This document shows positions 14,999-24,404 of a stretch of DNA of 64,000 nt, piece after piece. Source of the DNA: Clostridia bacterium (lineage in GTDB: Bacteria > Bacillota > Clostridia > Oscillospirales > UBA644); contig JAGASR010000039.1 in assembly GCA_017621705.1 (NCBI GenBank), positions 60,165 to 124,164 on the forward strand. The letters are read 5' to 3'. Position 1 is the first letter of the stretch. The number at the start of each line of letters is the position of its first letter. Below the pieces are notes generated by a model that was not told the DNA's origin, did not search any database, and worked only from the letters and a program-made list of their open reading frames with translations. A program made the translations under genes and the position numbers.

Positions 14999-15478
14999 TC
15001 ACTCCTTAACATTTTCCGAACCGTGAGGAATAGTGTCCCGAATAACGGCAAGCCATTCTTCGGGATCTATATCGGGGACTTCTTCCGCTTCGACCGAGGG
15101 CGGTTTTTTACCGCCTGAGATAAGTTCGGGTTCATCGACATAAAAATACTTTTTCGGGTCGTAGTCGCGGAGATATCCGAGCGCTTCGCAACGAGCAAGA
15201 AGATCATCATGAAAATTATGTTGAGCTGTTGAGATATATAAGCGTTGATTCTTCGGACGAGACATAGTATTCTGCTCTGCTTTGTCTTTAATCTTAGTGG
15301 GCCATATAGCTTGATATTCCTTAGTAAAGGCTTCAACCCACTCTCTCCTTTTCTTTGTTGCAATTTGCCGCCGGGACTCAAGCTCTTTGGCAATCTCTTC
15401 TTTGTTTAGACCGACGAGGCTTCTGTAACTTTTTATTTCTTCTGCAGAGTTGGCGAGATTCCATTTAATTTCAGCCAC
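14999..15478 (-). CDS. Hypothetical phage protein (159 aa)
   Basis: Not recognised. The N-terminal half is a basic coiled coil (about residues 20-60); the C-terminal half is acidic and Pro-rich. GTG start after AAGGAGCTG. Confidence 0.6.
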   Translation of the reverse strand: MAEIKWNLANSAEEIKSYRSLVGLNKEEIAKELESRRQIATKKRREWVEAFTKEYQAIWPTKIKDKAEQNTMSRPKNQRLYISTAQHNFHDDLLARCEALGYLRDYDPKKYFYVDEPELISGGKKPPSVEAEEVPDIDPEEWLAVIRDTIPHGSENVKE

Positions 15479-15496
15479 GGTATCAGCTCCTTACGA

Positions 15497-15694
15497 TTAT
15501 TTTATGGGGTCTTTGCCGCACATGGGGCGGAGCACCGACATAAGCTTATCGAAGCATTCACAGCAAAGATCGAGATCGAGTTTGTCGCCGTCGTGAATAG
15601 AGCCGTACCCGATTTTCTTATGTATTGAAAAGTTGAGCTCGGTATCGAATTCATCGAATTCATTACCGCACATTGTGCATTTTTTTGTTTCCAT
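15497..15694 (-). CDS. Small zinc-ribbon protein (65 aa)
   Basis: Two Cys pairs, CTMCGNEF at the N-terminus and CCECFDKL near residue 45, form a likely zinc ribbon. Comparable small proteins are frequent in phage early regions. Function unknown. RBS AAAGGAT. Confidence 0.65.
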   Translation of the reverse strand: METKKCTMCGNEFDEFDTELNFSIHKKIGYGSIHDGDKLDLDLCCECFDKLMSVLRPMCGKDPIK

Positions 15695-15723
15695 AGCGAT
15701 AATATCCTTTCGTTCGTTAAAAA

Positions 15724-15975
15724 TTATGTGTTATAAAATCCTTGTTTTATACGCTTTATAAAATCCCTTATCGGACGCTTTTTCCTATAGGGGAAAAAGT
15801 CGCAGAAATCCGCATTTTCCTCATCGAGAACCGCTTCCGTATCTAAATTTACGGAGATATTATATAATCTGAGCACTCCTTTGTTCGGAATCTCATAATA
15901 CACGGTATATCTTCCGTTTGGGTTTTTGATAAACGTTGCTTTCGTCGGATCAAGATATAGTTTGTGAGTTTTCAT
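15724..15975 (-). CDS. Hypothetical phage protein (83 aa)
   Basis: Not recognised. Beta-rich N-terminus and a basic C-terminal helix (FIKRIKQGFYNT). It lies directly downstream of the polymerase gene, with RBS AGAAAGAAG. Confidence 0.55.
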   Translation of the reverse strand: MKTHKLYLDPTKATFIKNPNGRYTVYYEIPNKGVLRLYNISVNLDTEAVLDEENADFCDFFPYRKKRPIRDFIKRIKQGFYNT

Positions 15976-15989
15976 TTTTCGACTTCTTT

Positions 15990-18900
15990 CTAAGCATAGA
16001 TATGAGAATAGTTTGTGAGAGTAAAATAAGGACCCTCTCTCTCATAGGCGGTACATAAGATTATATCGTCTTTAGAGATGGGGTCTTTATCGTAAACTCT
16101 GTTGTAGACGGTGAATCGGCTTTCAACACCGCTCCCGATAGACTGGGTTATGATGCTGTAGCCAAACTGTTTGCCGTCTTTTTTTCTGCAGAGAGGGAAT
16201 ATCTCTTTGATGAAAAGTTTTCTGCGGTCGGATTCTTTGCCCGATATGTAGCCCGAATATCCCATGATATCCTTGAAATTCTGAACTTTAAGAATATCGC
16301 TGAGATCGGGAAGCTGCGCCGATTTAACCAGATCTTCGCACTCTCTCATTGCCGATGGGGTATCGAGAAGCACGAAACTCTTTGATTCGGCTCCGCTTTT
16401 TGTTTTGCCGTTTGAATATTTTTTTATAATATTTTCGATCGGTTGACCTTCGACCGACGCTTTTTTGATCTGCTTTACCTCTCCCCTTTTAAAGGTTTCA
16501 AAAAACATATCGCAGATACGAAGAAGTTCTCTTTGATTTCCGAATTCGGAAAAGAAATCTATCTTTATAAGGATCTCTATTTGCCGCGCATCCGCAGCCG
16601 AGGAGAGAGCAATAGCTGAAAGAACATCGACAAAGTGAGTATATTCTTTTGTTTTCGATATTTCGAAAAGCTCATCCGCTACTTTCTGACTTAAAAACTT
16701 GACCGATCCGAGACCTTTATAGATAACTTTATTAACTTTATCGAAAAAGAAATCTCCCTTTGAAATTCCCCATTTGGGATTGGAGATCTTGATTCCGTAA
16801 AGTTTCATTAATCTTGTTCCGTTTGCGTTATCTTCTGCGTTCTGAGCATTGTTGAGGTATGCTGTGATAAATTCCATTGGGTAATAATACCTGAAATATC
16901 CGCAGAGATAACCGAGAAGACAGTATGCGATGGAGTGGTTGTAACCAAACTGATATGACGCACTGTCTTCGATGATCTGAAGGAACTGATTCGCTTCGTT
17001 TTCGGCGGTCTGCCTATCTTTGGGAGACTTTGAGCAGTAACCTTCGAGGATAGAAGGGAGGGCTTTATCGAGCCTATCCTTCTGCTTTCTACCTATCGCT
17101 CGTCTGATGTTGTCCGCTTCGCTTCCCGAAAGACCGCAGATCTGCTGAAGGAACTTGATAGTGTCTTCCTGATAGATGAGGTATCCGAGGTTATCGGCAA
17201 GAAGCTCATCGATAAGCTCCGAGGGGTTTTTATGCTCTTTTCGTGCGAGAAGATCGTTGCGGTAAGAACCTCCCGACGGACGAATGCAGGCTGTTACGAG
17301 AGACATATCGAAAATATTTTTCGGTTTGAACTTTTTAAAACAGTCTGCGGCGAACGCACTCTCGAACTGAAAAACAGAGGTGAGATCTTTGCACATATCG
17401 TTCCAGACATCTTCGTCGTTCCAGTTGATACTGTGGGTCGTGGGGTAGGCGATACCTATATAATCGCAGGTATCTCTGATCACCTTTACGGTTTTAAGGG
17501 CAAGAAAATCGTACTTTGCAGCTCCGACTTCGTGCGCCTCCTCCATATCCATTAAGAGACAATATTCTCCGTCTTTTAAAAACATGCCGTAGTTATCATC
17601 GAGAGTTATGGGGCTTATAACCATACCTGCGGGATGAACAGACTGGGAGATCTTGGTGCCTGCGAGACCGTCGTAATAATAAAAAACTTCGGGGTATTTT
17701 TTTCTTGCGGATTCGGGAGAAGCTTCGAATTCCTTTTTGATACGAGCGGTGTTTTTAAGCGAATATTTTTCTTCTCCGCCCGGTCTTAAACTGAAAGCCC
17801 TGCAAACTTCATCGATAACGCTTTTATCTGCGAGAGTTCCGTAAGCGGCGACCCTTGCGGTTTTGGTAAGACCGAACCTTTGGGTTATATACTCAAAAAT
17901 TCTCGGACGGTCATCATAGGCAACGTCGATATCGATATCGCCGATCTCGACACGGTCTTCGTTGCAGAAACGTGAGAACACGGTATGCCACGTTTCGGGA
18001 TTAAGATCGATAATATCCGTTACGTATGCAACTCTTGAACCTCCGACAGAACCTCTTGCGGGTCCTATCGACATTCCCTGACTTTTGCACCGGCGAATAA
18101 GGTCTGACATGGAAAGCATGAAACCTACCATGTTGAGCTTTTTAAATACCCTGAGCTCTTCTTCGACCGCTGCTCTGAACGCTTTTTCCTGATAGCGAGG
18201 TATGATGCCGCTCTGAAGTTTCATGTCGAGGCTTTCATACACTCTTTTTTCAAAGATCCTTTCATCTTCTTCGGCGGATCCGTAGAGGATCGGATATTTG
18301 ATCGATCTGTCGAGAGAAAAATTCTCACAACTATCGGAGATAAGATTTGTGTTGCTTATTGCAGACATGATCTGATCTTCGCTTAAAGCGCCTTGAACAC
18401 GGAACTTTTCGATAAGCTCCGAGGTGGTCTTATAGGTCATATCAAAAGCATCTTCGTCGCCGTAGGATTTCCTTTTTGCTTCGAGAAGAATGCTTCTGCA
18501 TTCGGCTTTGTAAGTCGAAGAACTGTGGGTATCGGTTCCTGCGACGAGAGGTTTTTTATAGAGCTCTGAAAGCCTTGCAAGTTTTTTATTGAATTCGATC
18601 TGTTCGGGGTGGTTATGCGGTTGAACTTCAAGATAATCGTAATGCATTAAAAGACGTTCAAACCACGGGTTTTCCTCATTGAGCTTATTTAACGGACTTG
18701 CAAGGCACGCACTCGTTTTTATGATGTTATCCGAGATGCCGAGAAACTCTTCGAAAGAAATGCGATTATTATAATATGAATGTTCGTCGTCGGTAGAAAT
18801 AGTTATCAGACGGTTAAGCTCTTTTACACCTTCGAGGTTTTTTGCGAGAAGAACCGTGTGGTAATTATCTCTTACTTTCGGTTCGAGCTGTTCGGTCAGA

Positions 18901-19121
18901 TAGATCTCTACGCCGTGGACAAATTTTATACCGACCTCATCGCAATACATCTTTTTGGATATCCAGCCTCTCGGAAGCCCGTGCTCGGTGGAAGCTATAG
19001 CGGTACCGCCCGATTCTTTGACGAGATCTACATAGTTTTTGAAATCCGTGCAGGAATCCAGAAGACTGTATTCGGAATGGAGGTGGTAGAGAAAATACGG
19101 TGGATTGGATGATTTATTCAT
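15990..19121 (-). CDS. dnaE: DNA polymerase III alpha subunit (DnaE-like, element-encoded)
   Basis: Replicative DNA polymerase of 1043 residues, shorter than typical cellular DnaE (about 1150 or more). The N-terminal PHP domain starts HLHSEYSLLDSC. The C-family palm motifs are GPARGSVGGSR, GDIDIDV (catalytic Asp pair), IRPSGG and YQEDTIKF, followed by fingers and a degenerate tail. The ATG overlaps the primase stop (TAATG), coupling the two. Together with primase, helicase and SSB it gives the element a largely self-sufficient replisome. Confidence 0.95.
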   Translation of the reverse strand: MNKSSNPPYFLYHLHSEYSLLDSCTDFKNYVDLVKESGGTAIASTEHGLPRGWISKKMYCDEVGIKFVHGVEIYLTEQLEPKVRDNYHTVLLAKNLEGVKELNRLITISTDDEHSYYNNRISFEEFLGISDNIIKTSACLASPLNKLNEENPWFERLLMHYDYLEVQPHNHPEQIEFNKKLARLSELYKKPLVAGTDTHSSSTYKAECRSILLEAKRKSYGDEDAFDMTYKTTSELIEKFRVQGALSEDQIMSAISNTNLISDSCENFSLDRSIKYPILYGSAEEDERIFEKRVYESLDMKLQSGIIPRYQEKAFRAAVEEELRVFKKLNMVGFMLSMSDLIRRCKSQGMSIGPARGSVGGSRVAYVTDIIDLNPETWHTVFSRFCNEDRVEIGDIDIDVAYDDRPRIFEYITQRFGLTKTARVAAYGTLADKSVIDEVCRAFSLRPGGEEKYSLKNTARIKKEFEASPESARKKYPEVFYYYDGLAGTKISQSVHPAGMVISPITLDDNYGMFLKDGEYCLLMDMEEAHEVGAAKYDFLALKTVKVIRDTCDYIGIAYPTTHSINWNDEDVWNDMCKDLTSVFQFESAFAADCFKKFKPKNIFDMSLVTACIRPSGGSYRNDLLARKEHKNPSELIDELLADNLGYLIYQEDTIKFLQQICGLSGSEADNIRRAIGRKQKDRLDKALPSILEGYCSKSPKDRQTAENEANQFLQIIEDSASYQFGYNHSIAYCLLGYLCGYFRYYYPMEFITAYLNNAQNAEDNANGTRLMKLYGIKISNPKWGISKGDFFFDKVNKVIYKGLGSVKFLSQKVADELFEISKTKEYTHFVDVLSAIALSSAADARQIEILIKIDFFSEFGNQRELLRICDMFFETFKRGEVKQIKKASVEGQPIENIIKKYSNGKTKSGAESKSFVLLDTPSAMRECEDLVKSAQLPDLSDILKVQNFKDIMGYSGYISGKESDRRKLFIKEIFPLCRKKDGKQFGYSIITQSIGSGVESRFTVYNRVYDKDPISKDDIILCTAYEREGPYFTLTNYSHIYA

Positions 19122-20104
19122 TAAGAAAACATCTGCCTCCTTTCGTATAGGTTATTCCATACTTCAAAACCCGCATCTACGGGAGCCATTTTGGGGGAGA
19201 GAAGACCGTCTCTGTTTTTTACCCATTCGATATTTACATAATGCTTGAGTTTCGAGATATTTACATCTTCTTTTATATTGACCTCTTCATCGAGAGCGAA
19301 AACGACAGGTATGCCGAGTTTCATTAAAAACTTCATTTGCTGAGGGTTAAGATGAGAAGTTAATAATGCGCAGGCGTTTGTAATACCCCATTCATAGGCG
19401 AGCATTACGGATTTTGCGCCTTCGAAGATGATGATCTCCCTCTTTTCTTTTATGGATGACTCGTTATCCGAAAACCCGTAGAGAGTATCGAGAATTCCGA
19501 GGGGTTTGAAATATGTATATTTGCGCAGACCCTTTTCTTTATAATCCTTATCGAGGGTTCTGCCGCTGATATTGATGATTTCTCCCGAATAGCTTTTGAT
19601 CGGATATACTATTCGGTCTGAAAACGAATCGTAAGCAACCCCGAATTTCTTCATAGTCTCGAAACTTATACCTTCTTCTTGCCATAAGTTCAGTTTTTCT
19701 TTATTGAACTCATAACGATCCATATAATTTGAGGGGAGGGGAGCTGCTTTTGACTCTTTTATATTTTGCGGTCGTTTTGCATATCGTTTTGCGATCTTAG
19801 TTGCGGAGAGCGTTGTTGTGGGTTGTATGTCGCTGTCGGTTATGCCGGCGTAAGCTTTGATGATATCGACCGCTTTTTCAAAACCGCATCGATGATAATG
19901 CTTTACAAAACTTATAAGGTTACCGCCTATTCCCGAACTGAAATCGTGAAACTGACCTGTTTCTCTTCTTACGGAAAAAGACGGTGTGTTTTCTTCTTTG
20001 AACGGAGAAAGACACCACCATTCTCCGTTTTTCTCTTCAAGCTCACAATACTGGGAGATATATTCCAGAATATCGACTTTTTCGAGAAGTTCGTTTATCT
20101 CCAT
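19121..20104 (-). CDS. DnaG-type primase with degenerate zinc domain
   Basis: Makes RNA primers for the element polymerase. 327 residues. The N-terminal segment has the CHC2 framework (CLSPFKEENTPSFSV, FHDFSSGIGGNLISF), but the ligand positions seen in cellular primases (CPFH, CFGCG) read SPFK and DFSSG, so zinc binding is probably lost. A TOPRIM-like core follows (IIIFEGAKSVMLAYEWG, then VFALDEEV). There is no C-terminal helicase-binding domain of usual length. RBS AGGAAGG before ATG at 20104. Confidence 0.85.
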   Translation of the reverse strand: MEINELLEKVDILEYISQYCELEEKNGEWWCLSPFKEENTPSFSVRRETGQFHDFSSGIGGNLISFVKHYHRCGFEKAVDIIKAYAGITDSDIQPTTTLSATKIAKRYAKRPQNIKESKAAPLPSNYMDRYEFNKEKLNLWQEEGISFETMKKFGVAYDSFSDRIVYPIKSYSGEIINISGRTLDKDYKEKGLRKYTYFKPLGILDTLYGFSDNESSIKEKREIIIFEGAKSVMLAYEWGITNACALLTSHLNPQQMKFLMKLGIPVVFALDEEVNIKEDVNISKLKHYVNIEWVKNRDGLLSPKMAPVDAGFEVWNNLYERRQMFS

Positions 20105-20132
20105 TACTGATCGCCTTCCTATCGGTTAAAAT

Positions 20133-21497
20133 TTAATAAGGTGTTGTTGGGGTATGCTGCTTGGCTTCTTCGTAACTTATGATATTGCCGTTGAACTGAA
20201 GGTCTATGTATTCATCGGAAGTCATTTGAGCTCCGTTTCGGTTAAGGCAGATCCTCAGTTTTTTATTGCCGCACTCTATACCATCGGTTTCGATCTCTTC
20301 GGGGGTTTTATCCTGAATGAGAGCGATGGTGGATGCGTTTCTGCCGATCTTTGCGCTGTCGGCAACTTTACCGCTCGATGTCGCTTGCGCGGCACCTATA
20401 CCTGCAATATTCATATCGCCGCAGATCTGATTTTTTACCATATCGACAAACCTTCCGAGTTCCTGATAAGATTCGAAAGCATCGCCTTCGCCCTTACCCT
20501 TGAAATAGTCTACGATAAGAACATCAAGGCCCTGAGTGTGTTTGACTTTTTTGACTGCGGTATAGATACTTTGTGCATCGAACATAGGCATATAAAGATG
20601 CGTGAATTTGCGTGTTTTGAGCCACGCAAGACTCTCGTCGATCTTCTTTTTCTCTTCTTCGGAATACCTGCCCGATCTGATTCTCGAAAACTCTATACCG
20701 GTAAGGTGAGAGATAATTCTGCTCGTGAAAAGACGGGAGTTTAACTCGGAATCGAGATAGAAGACTGCGACATCCCTTTTCATCAGATCGACTGCGCAGT
20801 TTAAAAGCATCATGCTTTTACCTTGCTTTGCTTCTGCGGCGAAGATGAAAAGTTCTCCGCGCTCGACGGTGGCGAAATTATTAAGGGTTTCAAACTTGAA
20901 AGGGATTCCTGCCATACCGACATCCTGCCTTGACTCTACCTCTTTCCAGAGATCATCGACGACATCTTTATACTGCGGAATTTCGGTGGTGGTCGAAAAA
21001 TCCATCATTACTTTATCAAGTGTTGCGTAAATTTTTTGCTCAACATTTTTTTCGGACTTATCGAAACAATACTTTTCACATTCTATAAGCTTATCATACG
21101 CTTTTCTTCGGAAGGCCGCATCGAGAACGTTTTCCGTGAGGACCCTGTATTCTTCGACGGTGGTTCTGGCAATATTTTTCGCCAGCTCCAGAAAATCATC
21201 GACGGACTGTTTTGTTATAAGACCCTCGGCGTTTCTTCTTACGGTCTCATCTTTGGTTATGATATTCATGATATTAAAACTGTCTATGACCTCAACGCCC
21301 TTTTTGATAAGTTGAGATATAGACCAGTACATATAAGCGTTTGAAGTATCGGTAAAATGCTGAGGTTGAAGTTGTTCGCAATGAAAGAAAAACTCGGGTC
21401 TGACTGCGAGAGTTGCGACGACGCCGGCTTCGCTTTCTACGTTTTTAATTTCTGACGAACCCCTCCTTGTTTCGGGCGGGGGAGAATAGTTGCCCAT
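20133..21497 (-). CDS. dnaB: Replicative DNA helicase (DnaB family)
   Basis: Hexameric 5'-3' helicase of 454 residues. The N-terminal all-helical domain (about 1-150) is followed by a RecA-fold ATPase: Walker A AEAKQGKS, sensor YLDSELNSRLF, Walker B DVLIVDYFKGKG, and an R-finger region with SSGKVADSAKIGRNAS. ATG 21497 is chosen because GGAGG lies 9 bases upstream; it overlaps the preceding stop. Confidence 0.92.
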   Translation of the reverse strand: MGNYSPPPETRRGSSEIKNVESEAGVVATLAVRPEFFFHCEQLQPQHFTDTSNAYMYWSISQLIKKGVEVIDSFNIMNIITKDETVRRNAEGLITKQSVDDFLELAKNIARTTVEEYRVLTENVLDAAFRRKAYDKLIECEKYCFDKSEKNVEQKIYATLDKVMMDFSTTTEIPQYKDVVDDLWKEVESRQDVGMAGIPFKFETLNNFATVERGELFIFAAEAKQGKSMMLLNCAVDLMKRDVAVFYLDSELNSRLFTSRIISHLTGIEFSRIRSGRYSEEEKKKIDESLAWLKTRKFTHLYMPMFDAQSIYTAVKKVKHTQGLDVLIVDYFKGKGEGDAFESYQELGRFVDMVKNQICGDMNIAGIGAAQATSSGKVADSAKIGRNASTIALIQDKTPEEIETDGIECGNKKLRICLNRNGAQMTSDEYIDLQFNGNIISYEEAKQHTPTTPY

Positions 21498-22276
21498 TAA
21501 TTTTTTCCTCCAAACATTTGGAAATATTCGCAATTATCACACACATCGCACAGATATTTACATTTAAACCATTCTATATTGGGTTTCCATTCGGACTCTT
21601 CGGAGATCTTTTTGATCGATCCGAGAGCCCAATCTTTGGTTTTCTCGTAATTTTCGGGCACGAAGGGTTCTGATATATGTGTTTGTATGCGGAAGCAGTT
21701 GAAAACCAGACGGGTAGGGGGGATGCCGAATTCATCTTCGACTGCGATAGAATAAAGATAAAGCTGGCGAAGATATTTATCGAGCTCTTGATCCTGCTTT
21801 GTCGGTTTGCTTTTTTCGCTTCTCGGGCTTAAGGCTCTTGATTTATTATCGGTTATTATTATGCCGTCCTCGGCTTTAGAAACCTTATCGATATAGCCGA
21901 TAAAAATTTTGTCGGCTATATTAAAGGATATTTCTTTTTCGACTCCGAGGATCTCATGGTTTTCTTCTTCGATATTTTTCAGATACTCAAGCCCCTGGCT
22001 GAAATAGTTATGAAAGATATTTTTATTCGGAGCTTTCCCAATGACATTTGTTTTGAAATTGAGAAGATAATAATCGGGGAGCTCCTGCTTTGTTAGCTCT
22101 TTATCGAGATATTTTTGAATTATCAGATGCATAAACGAGCCGTAATCCGAGAAGAAATGACGGCGACCGCTTATGTTTCGGATATATTTCAGGAAAAATT
22201 TATACGGACAATCCTCATACGACGTTATTCTGGAATAGCTCCAGGTCATGCTGTCGGTTATATGAGAGTAGTTCAT
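21497..22276 (-). CDS. RecB/Cas4-like PD-(D/E)XK nuclease with probable Fe-S cluster
   Basis: 259 residues. N-terminal ITSYEDCPYKFF gives the first Cys; the nuclease core has GYIDKV and IITDNKS (D-x-K); a QxxxY helix (LRQLYLYSIA) follows; C-terminal CKYLCDVCDNCEYF supplies the other Cys. This N-Cys plus C-terminal Cys layout matches Fe-S nucleases of the AddB/Cas4 class. Expected to process DNA ends with the ERF annealing protein and SSB. No CRISPR array is present. Confidence 0.85.
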   Translation of the reverse strand: MNYSHITDSMTWSYSRITSYEDCPYKFFLKYIRNISGRRHFFSDYGSFMHLIIQKYLDKELTKQELPDYYLLNFKTNVIGKAPNKNIFHNYFSQGLEYLKNIEEENHEILGVEKEISFNIADKIFIGYIDKVSKAEDGIIITDNKSRALSPRSEKSKPTKQDQELDKYLRQLYLYSIAVEDEFGIPPTRLVFNCFRIQTHISEPFVPENYEKTKDWALGSIKKISEESEWKPNIEWFKCKYLCDVCDNCEYFQMFGGKN

Positions 22277-22291
22277 TTAGTGAAAACCCCT

Positions 22292-22696
22292 TTAAAACGG
22301 GAGGTCTTCATCTTTTTCGTTATTTTCGCCCTCTTCGGGGAGTTCTTCGAACGCCGTTTTCTTTTCGGTCTTCTTTGCTTCGGGAGCCGGAGAAGCCGCA
22401 GGGCGAACATCGACAAATTCGAAATCGTAAACCATAAAGGTGAGATATTCTGTGGACTTTTCTTTATCGTATCGGGAAAAAACCTCGCAGTCGCCGAGTT
22501 GAATTCTGTCGCGCTCTTTAAGCTGTGCGGCTTTTTCTCTTGCTTTGCCGACAAAGCTGCAGAATTTGGAAAAATCCTGCTCGTATTCATCGGTCTGTTT
22601 ATTCTTTTTACTTGTGGAAATTCTTACATTATAGAAATTTCCTTTGCCTTTTTCGACGCTCCAGACGGTAGCGTATGCCTTATTTTTAAAACCCAT
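22292..22696 (-). CDS. ssb: Single-stranded DNA-binding protein
   Basis: 134 residues: an OB-fold N-terminal domain (about 1-100), a Pro/Ala/Glu-rich linker, and the acidic tip DEDLPF that SSB proteins use to recruit replication partners. It lies between the nuclease and ERF genes. RBS GGAAGAA precedes ATG at 22696. Confidence 0.85.
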   Translation of the reverse strand: MGFKNKAYATVWSVEKGKGNFYNVRISTSKKNKQTDEYEQDFSKFCSFVGKAREKAAQLKERDRIQLGDCEVFSRYDKEKSTEYLTFMVYDFEFVDVRPAASPAPEAKKTEKKTAFEELPEEGENNEKDEDLPF

Positions 22697-22701
22697 ATGT
22701 A

Positions 22702-23433
22702 CTATTCTTCCTTTTCTTTATTATTCTTACTGAAAAAATTATTGAGTTCCGTTAAGAGATTGCCTGCTATAACGGGATCCGTTATATCAAAATAATTCGA
22801 AGTGGGTTTGCCTTTTTCGTTTCTTGCGATTTTCTTTATGATATCGATTATTTTCGCTCTGTCGTCGGGAACTTTTTCGAGGTGAGACGAAACTTCGCCG
22901 TGGATCTTCTCTACGATCTGAGCAGTGATCTCTCTATCCTCTGCTTCTGCGGCTTCTTTCTGTGCCGATCTCCAGTTATCGGGATCATCTTCGGAAGTTG
23001 CGGCGTTGAAATACTTGAGCAGAAAATACCTTGAAGAGTATGAAAGACCCGAACCGAAAGCCTGGCTTGCATCTGCCTGCTGACCTACCATTGCCCAGGG
23101 CACCGGGATCTTTTCTTCCGGATTTTCATTATTCACCCACGTCCAGACCATATCTCCCGAGACAAGGACTTCGTTGACTTTTTCTTCGTAGACCTTTCCG
23201 TCTTTGGTCGCCTTTGTTTTTGAATAGTTGTAAGGTTCGACTTTCGTGGAGCCTGCTACGATAGACGGGATAAGAGAAACTCCGTATTTATCCATAAGCC
23301 CCGTTATCTTCGAAAGAATAAGATCTTCGGTAACGTACTTATAGCCGTAACCTGACTTATTTTTCTGCAAGATCTCAACGGGCTTGCGGATCTTTGCGAG
23401 CTTCTGATAAATGTTGAGTTTTACTTCGGGCAT
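22702..23433 (-). CDS. erf: ERF-family single-strand annealing protein
   Basis: 243 residues. The N-terminal two-thirds carry the ERF pattern (YQKLAKIRKPVEILQKNKSG, YKYVTEDLILSKI, AFGSGLSYSSRYFLLKYF). It anneals complementary strands during phage recombination and end repair. The C-terminal third is helical and variable. RBS AAAGGAGG. First gene after a terminator-like hairpin at 23473-23506. Confidence 0.9.
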   Translation of the reverse strand: MPEVKLNIYQKLAKIRKPVEILQKNKSGYGYKYVTEDLILSKITGLMDKYGVSLIPSIVAGSTKVEPYNYSKTKATKDGKVYEEKVNEVLVSGDMVWTWVNNENPEEKIPVPWAMVGQQADASQAFGSGLSYSSRYFLLKYFNAATSEDDPDNWRSAQKEAAEAEDREITAQIVEKIHGEVSSHLEKVPDDRAKIIDIIKKIARNEKGKPTSNYFDITDPVIAGNLLTELNNFFSKNNKEKEE

Positions 23434-23472
23434 AAAATCCTCCTTTTATTCTGTAAAAATGAATTTATAAAA

Positions 23473-23512
23473 CCGCACCCGAAATGTTTTATTTTTCGGA
23501 ATGCGGTATATA
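23473..23512 (-). terminator. Terminator-like hairpin upstream of erf
   Basis: On the minus strand a stem of about 12 bp (CCGCATTCCGAAA with TTTCGGGTGCGG, one bulge) is followed by TTTTAT. It lies between the phosphoesterase stop and the erf start and may set expression of the recombination/replication block. Confidence 0.5.
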
Positions 23513-23606
23513 GCATATTAAGCAATTTTGACATACCCCCTTAATACCTCGCTGTTCAAGCGGTTTTCGAGGGGTTTCTGAATCAAAAATTTTTGAAAAC
23601 CGAAAA

Positions 23607-24347
23607 TCAGTCATCGATAACGACGCAGTTTACGGTGTTGCTGAGTGCGGTACACGCATCGATCGCAATAAAGCCGTCGCCGTAGTAGGGTTCGAATTTT
23701 GCGTCTGAGCCGTAGGCATCGCGGTTTTCAGCTTCCGCCCAGGCTTCGTTTGTACCCCAGTGCCCGAACACAATAGTCTTTCCTGTTTGGTTAAGCCCCT
23801 GTTTCGCCATCTGAAACGGATTTCCCCACATGGCGTTATTCCAGTCTTCTTCGGAGCCGTTTCGCCAATCGGGTAAAAACTCGCATATCCTGCCTTTGAT
23901 ATGATGCGCAGGTTTGCTGTATTGGCAGAAAGTGGGTATCCAGCTATGTACGAAGATATAATGATCGGTCTCGAAATAATTGACCATTTCGGATAAAAAC
24001 GGTTCTGTTCGCCTGAGAGCTCTTTGGCACGATTCGGAAAAATCATCGTCTTTGCTTGAGAACGCACGAACGGTTGTGACCGTCCCGTTATGAAAGTCGT
24101 GATGTTTGGGATAACCTCTTTCGCAGAGATCGACAAGAAGCTGCTCGTGATTCCCTTTTACAAGAACCTTTCTCGGAAGACCCCTTAAAAACCTCATGAC
24201 CTGAACGGGTTTCATACCTCTGTCGAAATGATCTCCGCATGAGACAAGACAATGATTGGGATTATCTTTATCAAAACCTGCGGTCTTGAGAGCCTTGATT
24301 AGCTGATCGTAATATCCGTGAATATCCGATACAACAAAATATTTCAT
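23607..24347 (-). CDS. Calcineurin-like metallophosphoesterase
   Basis: 246 residues with the full motif set: SDIHGYYD, GDHFDRG, GNHEQLL, HSW and GHWG. Resembles phage and bacterial serine/threonine phosphatases (PrpA/lambda Ppase type) and could act on proteins or nucleotides. ATG 24347 is chosen after AAAGGAGGTG. A terminator lies directly upstream. Confidence 0.88.
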   Translation of the reverse strand: MKYFVVSDIHGYYDQLIKALKTAGFDKDNPNHCLVSCGDHFDRGMKPVQVMRFLRGLPRKVLVKGNHEQLLVDLCERGYPKHHDFHNGTVTTVRAFSSKDDDFSESCQRALRRTEPFLSEMVNYFETDHYIFVHSWIPTFCQYSKPAHHIKGRICEFLPDWRNGSEEDWNNAMWGNPFQMAKQGLNQTGKTIVFGHWGTNEAWAEAENRDAYGSDAKFEPYYGDGFIAIDACTALSNTVNCVVIDD

Positions 24348-24371
24348 TATGCTATCACCTCCTTTAGGGTA

Positions 24372-24397
24372 TAAAAAAGGCACCCCGAGAGGGGTGC
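24372..24397 (-). terminator. Strong terminator after the 24405-25568 gene
   Basis: On the minus strand GCACCCC, loop TCTC, GGGGTGC, then TTTTTT. A near-ideal rho-independent terminator inside the element, just before the phosphoesterase gene. Confidence 0.8.
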
Positions 24398-24404
24398 GAA
24401 TTTG

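Noticed and set aside
21497..22276. Cas4 of a CRISPR system
   Set aside because: It sits between helicase, SSB and ERF genes; no array or other cas gene is present, so a recombination nuclease is more likely.
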